Source: Vondammii sp040505895
GTDB lineage: Bacteria; Pseudomonadota; Gammaproteobacteria; Chromatiales; Chromatiaceae
NCBI GenBank assembly: GCA_040505895.1
Contig: JBEVXU010000002.1
Coordinates: 186,001-250,000 of the forward strand
DNA length: 64,000 nucleotides
Direction: 5' to 3'
Each line of letters starts with the position of its first letter. Position 1 is the stretch's first letter. Below are positions 26,251 to 35,288 of the stretch, piece after piece. The notes below the pieces were generated by a model. That model worked only from the letters and a program-made list of their open reading frames with translations, had not been told where the DNA came from and did not search any database. The position numbers and the translations under genes are program-made.

Positions 26251-26901
26251 ATGGAACAGCAATATAAGGTTGTTTTCCGCGGCACCAAAAAGAGGGGTAC
26301 CGAGGAAGAGCAGATCAAACACAAGGTAACTAAACTTCTCCGCATCAGCCACACGGAGTGTGACAAACTGTTCAGTGATCCTAACGAAGTGGTCATGAAA
26401 CGAAGGATCGACTTGCCCAGAGCGGAAAAACTGCAGCAGCTGTTTGCCAGGGTTGGGGTCTACTGTGAAGTCCTACCCTGTAGTGCCCTGGGACTAAACC
26501 CCGGACCAACAGAGATCAATAGTCTCTTCATATGCCACAACTGTGGTTTCAAGAAAAGTCTGGCCAGAGACGAACGCCCCCCTGAGAGATGCCCAAATTG
26601 CATCACCACCACCGGTGAGTACAAGGCGCACAAAAGCACACCGCAAGAGAATGAGCAGATCAGGGACAATCTGAAGGCAATCAGTAAAGGAGAGAGTTTG
26701 CATCGCAATTTCGATCCTGTGCCACTGCCAAAAAAGAGCCTGGCCAGAGGAAAAATTGTGCTTTCCGGACTACTGGCTATCCTGGTCGGGGTTACCCTCT
26801 TCCTCTACCTTTCGGAAGATAGCGAGTTCGGTATTGACCTGAACCAACTGCCGGCAACCGCTACGGGAGTTGTAAATGAACCACCTCCCGATGGGCAATA
26901 A
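26251..26901 (+). CDS. Zinc-ribbon membrane protein of unknown function
   Basis: A 216-residue protein. An N-terminal domain of about 80 residues (YKVVFRGTKKRGTEEEQIKH, KLFSDPNEVVMKR) resembles a small domain found before various membrane or zinc-ribbon modules. A four-cysteine ribbon follows (CHNC near 95 and CPNC near 112). A single membrane helix (IVLSGLLAILVGVTLFLYL) lies near 170-190, with a short outside tail. I cannot name a function. Confidence 0.6.
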   Translation: MEQQYKVVFRGTKKRGTEEEQIKHKVTKLLRISHTECDKLFSDPNEVVMKRRIDLPRAEKLQQLFARVGVYCEVLPCSALGLNPGPTEINSLFICHNCGFKKSLARDERPPERCPNCITTTGEYKAHKSTPQENEQIRDNLKAISKGESLHRNFDPVPLPKKSLARGKIVLSGLLAILVGVTLFLYLSEDSEFGIDLNQLPATATGVVNEPPPDGQ

Positions 26902-26930
26902 ATAACGCTTCAGAAAAATACCAGACATCC

Positions 26931-27092
26931 AGGGAGCCTCTGATTAAGTCTGGTTGGATTTAGGCTGAGATAAAATTGTTCCAATTTGTTTCGAAGTGAG
27001 CGGTAATAGCCACTCTATTGCTACGATCTTCGGAGCGAATTGGGGCAATTTTAGCCAGCGTAAAGCCATCATGACTTGATCAGAGTCTCCCT
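26931..27092 (+). mobile_element. 162-bp palindromic MITE with IS-type ends
   Basis: Ends agggagcctctgattaagtc and gacttgatcagagtctccct are inverse with few mismatches. The interior continues the palindrome (AAAATTGTTCCAATTTG... against ...CGAATTGGGGCAATTTT), so the whole element can fold into one hairpin. Similar ends occur alone at 1135, 21577 and 36445. Confidence 0.75.
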
Positions 27093-27281
27093 AGCACACA
27101 ATGTGATGCCCCCTACCAGGGGGGGACAAAAATTTCCCGGCTTCTCTACCATAGCGTGTAGCAGTTCACAGCTTTCCCATCCCCAACAACAGCCTCCACA
27201 CTTTTGTGACCTTGGTTGGAGTTTTTTCTCCTTTCGTCTAATAGATTGAAACCACCACAAGAGAAACAGAGGAGCCCGAAG

Positions 27282-27533
27282 ATGGGAAAAACAGCAGTTT
27301 ATCTATCGGCAGTTATTCTGTTTGGGGTGTCGGGTACCCTACAGCCTGCGGCAATAGATCAATACTCAGGGTGGAGTAGCGCAATACCGTCGAATTTACA
27401 GACAGTGGAGAATATTGAAAGCACCGTTAAGGTCAGAAAAAAGAGGGGAACGGGAACGCATAGCGTCTCACGCAAAAAATTGAAGAGTGCCATGTTACTC
27501 GGGATACTCCTTGGCGGCAGGTCGTCGGGATAG
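27282..27533 (+). CDS. Small secreted basic protein
   Basis: An 83-residue protein with a likely signal peptide (GKTAVYLSAVILFGVSGTLQ) and a basic C-terminal half (VRKKRGTGTHSVSRKKLKSA). GAGGAG lies 7 nt before the ATG, which supports this start over a TTG at 27216. No family is recognised. Confidence 0.55.
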   Translation: MGKTAVYLSAVILFGVSGTLQPAAIDQYSGWSSAIPSNLQTVENIESTVKVRKKRGTGTHSVSRKKLKSAMLLGILLGGRSSG

Positions 27534-27546
27534 TTTTCCGGGATGA

Positions 27547-28926
27547 TCAGCATGAAAGCTCATCGAGCACATCAATAGCCTCTGCAACGTTTGCCACCGG
27601 ATAGAGCTTAATGCCCGCCATCCTTTTCTTGGGTGCGTTGTCCTTGGGTACAATTGCCACTTCAAATCCATGCTTTTTGGCATCGGCAATCCGTTGCAGA
27701 CCATTGGCCACCGGGCGGATCTCGCCGTTGAGGCCGGTCTCACCAAAGATCACCGTATTCTTCGGAATCTTCTGTGATTTCAGAGAAGAGATCAGAGCAC
27801 ACATCATTGCCAGATCGGCTGAAGTCTCCTGGATCTTCACTCCACCGACAACGTTGAGAAAAATATCCATATCGGCGGCAAAGATATTGCCGTGACGGGC
27901 GAGAACTGCGATGCCGAGGGCCAATCGATTCTGGTCGAAACCGACAGTGAGCCTGCGTGGATTGCCGTGGGGTGACTCGATAGTCAGCGCCTGCAACTCT
28001 ACCAGCAACGGCCGGGTACCTTCCCATAGCACCGTGATCACAGTACCCGGACTCTCGGTATCGGAGCGGTTAAGAAAGATGGCGCTGGGATTTTTTACCT
28101 GGGCCAGACCGCTCTCCTGCATGCGAAAAAAACCGATTTCCGAGGTAGCGCCAAAACGGTTTTTATCGGTACGCAGTATTCTGAACTTCTCATCTTCGGT
28201 TGAAGAGATCGAGAGCGAGGTGTCGCAAATATGTGCCAGGCTCATCGGCCCGGCCAGTGACTGATCCTTGGTAACATGGCCTACAATAACAAAAGTGACC
28301 TGACGCTGCTTCGCCAGGCGAGTGAGTGCCGCCGCACTCTCCCTCACCTGACTCACTCCACCCGGAGCCGAGTCGATCCCCTCCCGGTACATAGTTTGGA
28401 TACTGTCGATGACAACGAAGCTGGGGCTGTGCTCCTCAATGTACTGAATCACCTTATCGGTGGAGGTCTCGGTAAGTACCGAGATATTGGCACTGTTGGC
28501 TATCTGTAAACGCCTCGCCCTGTCGGCGATCTGTTCGACACTCTCCTCACCGGAGACGTAGAGTACCGAGCGGCTGTTGGCAATTTCAGAAATATTCTGC
28601 AGCAGGATGGTGCTCTTACCTGCGCCCGGCGAGCCACCCAGCAGCACCACCGAACCCGGCACATAACCACCACCGAGTACACGGTCGAATTCACTCAACC
28701 CCGAGGTGAAACGCGGGACACTTTCGACATCCACCTCGCTCAGCTTTGTTGCTGATGCCGGGACACCGGCATAACCGTGACGAGCCGCTGCCGCACTGTT
28801 TTTTCCAGCCGATATCCTTATCTCCTTCAGCGTATTCCATCTGCTGCATGCCTTGCACTGCCCGGCCCAGGAAGGATAGTCCGCACCACATTCGGTACAG
28901 ACGTAGTTTTTCTTGATTTTCGCCAT
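27547..28926 (-). CDS. radA: DNA repair ATPase RadA
   Basis: A 459-residue RadA (Sms). The zinc finger CTECGADYPSWAGQCKAC opens the protein, followed by the RecA-like Walker A GGSPGAGKST, the family-specific KNRFG motif (TDKNRFGATSE) and a C-terminal Lon-type domain. RadA promotes branch migration in recombination. Adjacent alr and dnaB form a common gammaproteobacterial order. Confidence 0.95.
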   Translation of the reverse strand: MAKIKKNYVCTECGADYPSWAGQCKACSRWNTLKEIRISAGKNSAAAARHGYAGVPASATKLSEVDVESVPRFTSGLSEFDRVLGGGYVPGSVVLLGGSPGAGKSTILLQNISEIANSRSVLYVSGEESVEQIADRARRLQIANSANISVLTETSTDKVIQYIEEHSPSFVVIDSIQTMYREGIDSAPGGVSQVRESAAALTRLAKQRQVTFVIVGHVTKDQSLAGPMSLAHICDTSLSISSTEDEKFRILRTDKNRFGATSEIGFFRMQESGLAQVKNPSAIFLNRSDTESPGTVITVLWEGTRPLLVELQALTIESPHGNPRRLTVGFDQNRLALGIAVLARHGNIFAADMDIFLNVVGGVKIQETSADLAMMCALISSLKSQKIPKNTVIFGETGLNGEIRPVANGLQRIADAKKHGFEVAIVPKDNAPKKRMAGIKLYPVANVAEAIDVLDELSC

Positions 28927-28978
28927 GACCTTAACTCATAGCCCGGAGTGAATGAAAATGACAGACAATGCCATAATT

Positions 28979-29040
28979 GTAGGAGCGCTTTCTCGAAGCG
29001 CGATGGGTGCCCGATCACGCTTCGAGAAAGAGCTCCTACT
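28979..29040 (+). repeat. REP-type palindrome
   Basis: gtaggagcgctttctcgaag and cttcgagaaagagctcctac are inverse with one insertion, 20 nt apart. It belongs to the GTAGGAGCG type of REP elements and lies between radA and alr. Confidence 0.75.
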
Positions 29041-29071
29041 GGAAGAGATTATTTGTGAGTTACAAGCAGTC

Positions 29072-30154
29072 TTAGCCACCAAATTCAACCCGCGGCACAC
29101 GGTTGGTCACACCACAAAAGAGCTCGTATGAGATGGTGCCAACCTGCTCAGCAACCTCCTCCGCCGGCAGCCCCCTGCCCCACAGCACCACCGTGTCACC
29201 GACCTCTGCATGGGGCTGACTGCGCAGATCCACGGTAATCATATCCATGGAGACACGACCCACCAGAGGCACCCGTCGGGAGTTGAGCAGTACAGGCGTA
29301 CCCGAAGGGGCGTGTCTTGGGTAACCGTCTCCATAACCGACAGCCACCACGCCCACAGACATCGCCTCAGGGCAGCTGTAGGTTCCGCCATAGCCAATGG
29401 GAGCCCCCTCTGAATAGTGACTGATTGCGATCAGACGGCTCTCCAGTGTCATAACCGGGCGCAGCCCCTCCTGTTCGGCCCTGCCATCTATAAACGGTGA
29501 AGCACCATAGAGCATAATGCCAGGTCTTATCCAGTCGCTATGGGACTCAGGCCAACCGAGAATGCCTGCAGAGTTGGAGATGGACGTGGCACAACCGATC
29601 TCTTTTGCCAGCGGGAGAAACAACTCAAGCTGCTCCTCAGTTTTTTGATCATTACGGTCATCGGCACTGGAGAGATGGGTCATCACGCCCTCTACCGACG
29701 CCACCGCCGGTAGCTGTTGCAGTGTATTCCAGGCTTCAAGCAGTTCGTCAGGCTGAAAACCCAGCCGGTGCATACCGCTATCGGCCTTCAGCCAGCAACG
29801 TAGCGGTAGCTCCACCTCCTGCTGTTCCAGAATTCGCAACTGTTCGGATTGATGAATGGTCAGCAGCAACTGGTGATGGGAAGCGAGTTGTAGCTCCTCG
29901 GTATTGAAAAAACCCTCAAGAACCAGCAGATCCTGAGTAAAACCGGCCTCTCTGAGCTTTATCCCCTCGTCTACCCGCGCCACCGCCAGAGCGTCTGCAC
30001 CAGCATCAGCCAACACCTTTGCCGCCCGCAATATGCCATGACCATAGGCATCGGATTTAATGACAACAAACACCTTGCTATCAGGCACCGACTCGCGTGC
30101 CCGTTGCAGGTTATGTTTCATCGCAGAGAGGTCGATAAGTACTCGCGGCCCCAT
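29072..30154 (-). CDS. alr: Alanine racemase
   Basis: A 360-residue PLP enzyme. The PLP lysine is in VVIKSDAYGHG (about 34), the second catalytic Tyr is in the AIGYGGTYSCP region, and GRVSMDMITVDL is conserved. It supplies D-alanine for peptidoglycan. It follows dnaB, as in E. coli. Confidence 0.95.
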   Translation of the reverse strand: MGPRVLIDLSAMKHNLQRARESVPDSKVFVVIKSDAYGHGILRAAKVLADAGADALAVARVDEGIKLREAGFTQDLLVLEGFFNTEELQLASHHQLLLTIHQSEQLRILEQQEVELPLRCWLKADSGMHRLGFQPDELLEAWNTLQQLPAVASVEGVMTHLSSADDRNDQKTEEQLELFLPLAKEIGCATSISNSAGILGWPESHSDWIRPGIMLYGASPFIDGRAEQEGLRPVMTLESRLIAISHYSEGAPIGYGGTYSCPEAMSVGVVAVGYGDGYPRHAPSGTPVLLNSRRVPLVGRVSMDMITVDLRSQPHAEVGDTVVLWGRGLPAEEVAEQVGTISYELFCGVTNRVPRVEFGG

Positions 30155-30234
30155 GAATCGTATCTCCAGAAAAAAGTGCTAAATGTGTGTAACACAGAGT
30201 ATGAGTAGTACACCCTACGTATCTGTAACATCGC

Positions 30235-30299
30235 GTGGGAGCAAACTTGCTCGCAATGAATACGCCTCGGAGCCAATCGCGAATAAATTCGCTCCTACA
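30235..30299 (+). repeat. REP-type inverted pair
   Basis: gtgggagcaaacttgctcgc and gcgaataaattcgctcctac form a REP pair like the core of the elements at 3213 and 31880, but without their outer ends. It lies between alr and dnaB. Confidence 0.7.
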
Positions 30300-30347
30300 C
30301 GTATCCCCTCACTCTCGGCATGGATAGATAGAAGAGTGAATAGAGCC

Positions 30348-31751
30348 CTAATAGCCCCCATCGCTATAAACATCATTGATGTAATTCTCAAACTTAGTAA
30401 ATTCACCCAGGAATGTGAGATTGAGTGTACCAATGGGACCGTTACGCTGTTTGGCGATAATGATCTCTGCGCGCCCCTTGTCCGGGCTGTCCTCGTTATA
30501 GACCTCATCACGATAGATAAAAACAACGAGATCCGCATCCTGCTCAATGGCGCCCGATTCACGCAGATCCGACATAATCGGTCGCTTGTTGGTGCGTGAC
30601 TCCAGACTACGATTGAGCTGAGAGAGTGCAATCACCGGTACATTCAGCTCCTTGGCCAAGGCTTTCAGTGAGCGGGAGATGGCGGAGATCTCATTGGTAC
30701 GGTTATCGCCCATACCAGGCACCTGCATCAGCTGCAGGTAGTCGATCATAATCAGCCCCAACTCGCCATGCTCACGCATTAGCCGTCTTGCCCGCGCGCG
30801 CACCTCCAGGGGGCTCATCGCCGGAGTATCATCAATATAGAGCTTCGCTTCCGCCAGCAGACTGACGGCAGAGGTGAGCCTGGGCCACTCGTCATCCTCC
30901 AACTTGCCGTTGCGCACCCGTGACTGATTGATCCGCCCGAGGGAAGACATCATACGCATCGCCAGCGATTCACCGGGCATCTCCATACTGAAGACCGCCA
31001 CCGGCAAGCCGCTGTTGATAGCCACATTCTCGGCGATATTCATGGCTAAGGTGGTCTTACCCATTGATGGACGACCGGCAACAATCACCAGGTCTGCAGG
31101 GTGGAGGCCGGAAGTTCTGTCGTCAAGATCTGAAAAACCGGTACTCAGACCGGTGATCGGCTCATCCTGCTCGAACAGAGTCTCGATCTTATCCACCGCC
31201 TTGGTCAGCAGTGATTTGATCGACACAAAGCCGCCGCGACTCTTGGCACCCTTCTCAGCAATCTCGAACACCTTGCGCTCAGCCTCATCCAGCAGTTCAG
31301 CACTCTCCCGTCCCTCCGGTGCAAAGCCGCTGTCGGCCACCTCTGTGCCCACTTTGATCAACTGGCGCATCACCGAGTGTTCCCGGACGATATCGGCATA
31401 GGCGCGAATATTGGCCGCGCTGGGAGTATCCCGTGCCAGGGTGCCAAGATAGATCATGCCACCCGCCTCATCCAGCTGCCCATGACGCTCCAGGGACTCA
31501 GAGAGGGTCACCACATCGAAGGGCTTGCTACGATCAGCCAAAAGCTCAATAGTGCGGAAAACCAGCTGGTGCTCACGGCGATAGAAATCGATCTCCACCA
31601 CCCGGTCGGCAATCTGATCCCAGGTGCTGTTGTCGAGCATCAACCCACCCAAAACCGACTGCTCCGCCTGAATATTGTGGGGAGGCATTCGCAGCGAGTC
31701 GGTACTCGACGAAGGTGGTGGAATATCGGTAGGAAAAGGTGACTCTTGCAT
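30348..31751 (-). CDS. dnaB: Replicative DNA helicase DnaB
   Basis: A 467-residue hexameric helicase. The N-terminal domain begins PPHNIQAEQSVLGGLML; the RecA-type domain has Walker A VAGRPSMGKTTLA, Walker B LIMIDYLQLM and the SRSLKALAKELNVPVIALSQ stretch. No intein is present. Confidence 0.96.
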   Translation of the reverse strand: MQESPFPTDIPPPSSSTDSLRMPPHNIQAEQSVLGGLMLDNSTWDQIADRVVEIDFYRREHQLVFRTIELLADRSKPFDVVTLSESLERHGQLDEAGGMIYLGTLARDTPSAANIRAYADIVREHSVMRQLIKVGTEVADSGFAPEGRESAELLDEAERKVFEIAEKGAKSRGGFVSIKSLLTKAVDKIETLFEQDEPITGLSTGFSDLDDRTSGLHPADLVIVAGRPSMGKTTLAMNIAENVAINSGLPVAVFSMEMPGESLAMRMMSSLGRINQSRVRNGKLEDDEWPRLTSAVSLLAEAKLYIDDTPAMSPLEVRARARRLMREHGELGLIMIDYLQLMQVPGMGDNRTNEISAISRSLKALAKELNVPVIALSQLNRSLESRTNKRPIMSDLRESGAIEQDADLVVFIYRDEVYNEDSPDKGRAEIIIAKQRNGPIGTLNLTFLGEFTKFENYINDVYSDGGY

Positions 31752-31879
31752 CGGACTCTGATCAGCTGGCTAGGAGTCTGACAGGATAAGGGATGGCCAC
31801 CCTATGGGCAATGCACAAATGTCTGAAATGAGGAACACAGGTGAGATATAAACACCTATCTCACTGTAGCAAATAAGCT

Positions 31880-32035
31880 TAAGTGGCTATGCACAATAGT
31901 TCTGAAGCACTATCTTCATAGAAACAAAGTGCATCTGTAGGAGCGAATTTATTCGCGATCAGGCGACCGGGCATGTTCTTCGCGAACAAGTTCGCTCCTA
32001 CACCCGGTTCCCGGATTATTGTGCACATCCATTTA
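31880..32035 (-). mobile_element. REP-core MITE, copy B
   Basis: A 156-bp copy in reverse orientation to copy A: ends taagtggctatgcacaatag and attgtgcacatccattta, with the GTAGGAGCGAATTTATTCGC/ GCGAACAAGTTCGCTCCTAC pair inside. It lies in the 777-bp gap between dnaB and rplI. Confidence 0.8.
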
Positions 32036-32216
32036 GGTTTAATTATATTAGCGGGATCAAAATGGTGTAATGCGCTGTGCTTGTTGCACTGAAAACACTC
32101 ATGGCGCCGTCAAGCAGACAGAAAAATTGGAGTCGAGTTGACTCTGCTATATGAGGGTTTCTATAGACTTGTTGGATTTGACTTCAACCCCGGTACTTTT
32201 CGGAGCCCCGTCATAG

Positions 32217-32432
32217 GGAGGATGCCACAACAGCTCCTTCTCCCTCATAGGAGGGTGTCGCAAAAGTCCCCTCTCCCCACCGGGGGAGAGGGTTAGGGTG
32301 AGGGGGATCAATAGGTAACTTATTGATTCAATACACCCTCATCCTAACCTTCTCCCTCGTAGGGAGAAGGGACTGGTGCTTTTACGACACCCTCCATAGG
32401 GAGAAGGGGCTGGAGCATTTGCTATACCCTCC
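32217..32432 (+). mobile_element. Nested CCCTCTCCC-type MITEs
   Basis: An inner element (32251-32394) has ends GAGGGTGTCGCAAAAG and CTTTTACGACACCCTC, an inner CCCCTCTCCC hairpin, and CATAG directly repeated at both flanks. The surrounding sequence (ggaggatgccacaacagctc on the left, gctggagcatttgctatacc on the right) resembles the same ends again, so the inner copy appears inserted into an older one. A further weak inverse pair CGGTACT/AGTACCG encloses both. Confidence 0.65.
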
Positions 32433-32528
32433 ACAGCAGGAGAGTACCGAAACATCTACGACAAACCACCAACTCCTAACGGCCAACCCTTGCAGTTGAC
32501 CAAACCTGGTAATTCAGCGTAAAGAGTC

Positions 32529-32981
32529 TTAGTCTTCCTCTGCTTCGACAATAAGCTTGATAGTCGCATCCACGTCGGAGTGCAGGTGAACCTGCACCTC
32601 GAACTCACCCAGTGTGTGGAAAGGACCGTCAGGCAGGCGTATCTCTTTCTTCAGCAACGTGACACCAGCTTTGATGACTGCTGCGGCGATATCGGCAGTG
32701 CCGACAGAACCGAACAAACGACCCTCTTCACCCGCTTTGCGGACAACAGTAGCGGTAATCTCTTCCAGCTTCGCCTTGCGTGCCTCAGCGGCAGTCACTG
32801 CCTCTCCAGCCTGCTTCTCAAGCTCAGAGCGACGGGCTTCAAAGGCCTCTAGATTGCTCTTGGTAGCGGAAACCGCTTTGGATTGAGGAATCAGGTAGTT
32901 GCGACCGAAACCGGATTTAACGGTTACCTTATCGCCCAGACCACCTAGGTTATCTACTTTCTCTAACAGAATAACTTCCAT
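32529..32981 (-). CDS. rplI: Ribosomal protein L9
   Basis: A 150-residue protein: EVILLEKVDNLGGLGDKVTV and GFGRNYLIPQSKAV are typical, followed by the long connecting helix and the C-terminal domain LFGSVGTADIA. It is the last gene of rpsF-rpsR-DUF2232-rplI. Confidence 0.96.
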   Translation of the reverse strand: MEVILLEKVDNLGGLGDKVTVKSGFGRNYLIPQSKAVSATKSNLEAFEARRSELEKQAGEAVTAAEARKAKLEEITATVVRKAGEEGRLFGSVGTADIAAAVIKAGVTLLKKEIRLPDGPFHTLGEFEVQVHLHSDVDATIKLIVEAEED

Positions 32982-33017
32982 CGTTATTACCCCTGAACAG
33001 GTTTTAAACCTTCAATT

Positions 33018-33932
33018 CTATTCGTTTGGCCCATTTACAGACCGTATTCGAGCCCTAAAATCAAACCATCCATCTGCCATGCCTGCCGCTGCCAGTAGCA
33101 CGACCACATGAGGCATCGCCATAACCAACAGGAGATATACCCCTATCAGCCAGCCAATGCCCACCTTCATTCGGTAAACCGTTCCATGCACCAGTGCCAG
33201 CCCGCCTAAAAACCAGCCGCTAAGTAACAGCATGGTGATATAGCGAAACTCCGGCACCCCACTCCCGACCATCATGACCAGTCCGAAGTAGAGCAGCGTC
33301 GCGATCAGCAGGTAACGCGGCAACCTCAACTGATGGAATTCACTACGAAATCCACCTGGGTTGTAGAGCTTTGCCTGCCACCAGCGCGCCAACAGCAGGG
33401 TAACCATCAGTTGCAGAAAAAAGCCTGCAACTACAACCCCGGGCATCCACTCCGCCATCCTGTCGACCAGCAACGCCTGCTCGGTGGCCACCACAATCTG
33501 GGCCTCCACCAGCGTCTCAACAAATGGCGCCAACAGAGTGCGCCATACCGTGACAGGATCCTCCGACTGGAGATACTGGCTCGCCAGCATCAGCAGGCTG
33601 AGAACCAGTGCACCCTGCAAGGCCAGCGCCAGTGAGCGCCCACCCCTCAGCAGTAAAGCCAATAGCATTAGCGGTAGCCACATCAGCAGAACAAAGCCGA
33701 CAATCGGCATAACACTGCCAAACAACAGCAGGGCAAGGACTCCGCCGGCGGCACTCGCCAACAGCAGGAGAACAGCTCCGGCCGATGCACCGCTACGCAG
33801 AGTAACCAGCGCAACCAGTGCCGTACTGAGAATGCTTGCAGGCGGAAACAGGATGGAGAGGATAGCCAGTACGGCCACCATCATCACAGCATGTACCCTG
33901 CTCCGCATCGCCAGGGAGGCTAACCCGTGCAT
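33018..33932 (-). CDS. DUF2232 (YybS-like) membrane protein
   Basis: A 304-residue polytopic protein with about eight hydrophobic segments and the C-terminal half typical of DUF2232 (FRYITMLLLSGWFLGGLALVHG). It is commonly encoded between rpsR and rplI. Its function is not established. Confidence 0.8.
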   Translation of the reverse strand: MHGLASLAMRSRVHAVMMVAVLAILSILFPPASILSTALVALVTLRSGASAGAVLLLLASAAGGVLALLLFGSVMPIVGFVLLMWLPLMLLALLLRGGRSLALALQGALVLSLLMLASQYLQSEDPVTVWRTLLAPFVETLVEAQIVVATEQALLVDRMAEWMPGVVVAGFFLQLMVTLLLARWWQAKLYNPGGFRSEFHQLRLPRYLLIATLLYFGLVMMVGSGVPEFRYITMLLLSGWFLGGLALVHGTVYRMKVGIGWLIGVYLLLVMAMPHVVVLLAAAGMADGWFDFRARIRSVNGPNE

Positions 33933-33997
33933 CTTTCCTCAATCGGCAAATTCAAACGGTTTCCGACGCAACCAAACAGATGCGACGGTTTGACATA

Positions 33998-34225
33998 TCA
34001 GCCATGGCTATCGGTGAACGGCAACAGTGCCAGGAAACGAGCCCGCTTGACGGCAGTGGTCAGCTTACGCTGATACTTGGCCTTGGTGCCGGTAATACGG
34101 CTGGGGACAATCTTTCCGGTCTCGCTGACAAACGCCTTCAGCAGGTTGAGATCCTTGTAATCGACCTCGGTAATGCCTTCGGCGGTAAAGCGGCAGTATC
34201 TTCTACGACGAAAATAACGTGACAT
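33998..34225 (-). CDS. rpsR: Ribosomal protein S18
   Basis: A 75-residue basic protein: MSRYFRRRRYCRFTAEGI, then DYKDLNLLKAFVSETGKIVP and the KRARFLALLPF C-terminus. I chose the ATG at 34225, which gives the normal N-terminus; six upstream in-frame codons are not typical. Confidence 0.96.
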   Translation of the reverse strand: MSRYFRRRRYCRFTAEGITEVDYKDLNLLKAFVSETGKIVPSRITGTKAKYQRKLTTAVKRARFLALLPFTDSHG

Positions 34226-34310
34226 CTCTATCTCTCTATTCAATTCTTCATCAAGCCATCACAACAGAGCCTGTAGACTCCCAAAGGATGGCGAATCAGC
34301 AACCCGGGAT

Positions 34311-34748
34311 TTACTCCGCGGCGTCGCCCGTCTCTTTAGCAGCAGCGGGGGCCGGTGCAGGTGCAGCAGCGGGGGCAGGTGCAGGCGCCTCGCTTGGCGC
34401 AGCGGCACGAGGTGCCTCATCACGCTCATCAACAGGCTTGGCCAGTGGAGAAGCTTCGGTAATAGCCCTTTTGCACTTGATCACCAGGTTACGCAGAACA
34501 GCGTCGTTGAAGCGGAAAGCGCTCTCAAGCTCATTCAACGCATCATCGCCACACTCAATGTTCATCAGAACATAATGAGCTTTGGGCAGTTTCTGAATAG
34601 GATAGGCGAGCTGACGACGACCCCAGTCCTCCAGACGATGGATAACACCGCCCTTGGTCTCGATGGTCGAACGGTAACGCTCGATCATACTGGGTACCTG
34701 CTCGCTCTGGTCCGGATGGACCAGGAACACGACTTCGTAATGTCTCAT
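34311..34748 (-). CDS. rpsF: Ribosomal protein S6
   Basis: A 145-residue protein. The conserved fold spans residues 1-95 (MRHYEVVFLVHPDQSEQV, GRRQLAYPIQKLPKAHYV). The C-terminal tail is Ala/Pro-rich (APAPAPAAAPAPAPAAAK) with low complexity; such tails vary in gammaproteobacteria. S6 pairs with S18, encoded next. Confidence 0.96.
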   Translation of the reverse strand: MRHYEVVFLVHPDQSEQVPSMIERYRSTIETKGGVIHRLEDWGRRQLAYPIQKLPKAHYVLMNIECGDDALNELESAFRFNDAVLRNLVIKCKRAITEASPLAKPVDERDEAPRAAAPSEAPAPAPAAAPAPAPAAAKETGDAAE

Positions 34749-34772
34749 TGTTTCCCCTTACGGAATAATACA

Positions 34773-34799
34773 GCCTCCCGTCATCATTAACGGTGAGGC
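34773..34799 (-). promoter_or_regulatory. Candidate S6:S18 leader hairpin
   Basis: On the minus strand GCCTC-A-CCGT-TAATGATG-ACGG-GAGGC forms a 9-pair stem with one bulge, 25 nt before the rpsF ATG. S6:S18 complexes repress rpsF messages in many bacteria through a bulged hairpin with a CCG element; this one has a CCG beside the bulge. The match is by eye only. Confidence 0.4.
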
Positions 34800-35252
34800 A
34801 AGGAGTTGGCACGAGAGATACTCCCATGCCAGGAAACGCGCGATTCTACAGAGAAGCCAGAGCATCTGCAACTCTTTGTCGAGGATGAAGTTTTCAAAGC
34901 TATTCAGGCAACTCCAGGGGAATCTAGCTACTCTGCCCCCTGCCCTAGCGCCTACCCCCCCTCCAGTCGATCCCAAACAGATACAGACAACTACCCCACC
35001 AGATATACCGGAGATGCTTGCATATATATAAGGTCTGGTTTAAAAAGGCGTTTATTTCCAGAACAGACACAATGATTCAGGAATTTACAGGGAAGCGATG
35101 CTAAAAAATAGGGAGCACACCTCATTGATACCCACAGCACCCAAAGCGGCAGAATCAAGATCACATGGGATAAAACTATCGCATTCCAAAACGATCTTAG
35201 GAATTAATCTATGCCACATAACACATTACTTGTGCGTGTCGCATAATCAACT
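34800..35252. other. Gene-poor stretch before the cassette region
   Basis: About 450 bp with no convincing gene. It must include the rpsF promoter on the minus strand. From about 35000 rightwards it becomes AT-rich compared with its neighbours, in line with the start of an accessory segment. A 64-codon frame at 35098 looks accidental. Confidence 0.5.
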
Positions 35253-35288
35253 GTTCGGCGAGACAAATATTGACATGGTGTTTATGGG

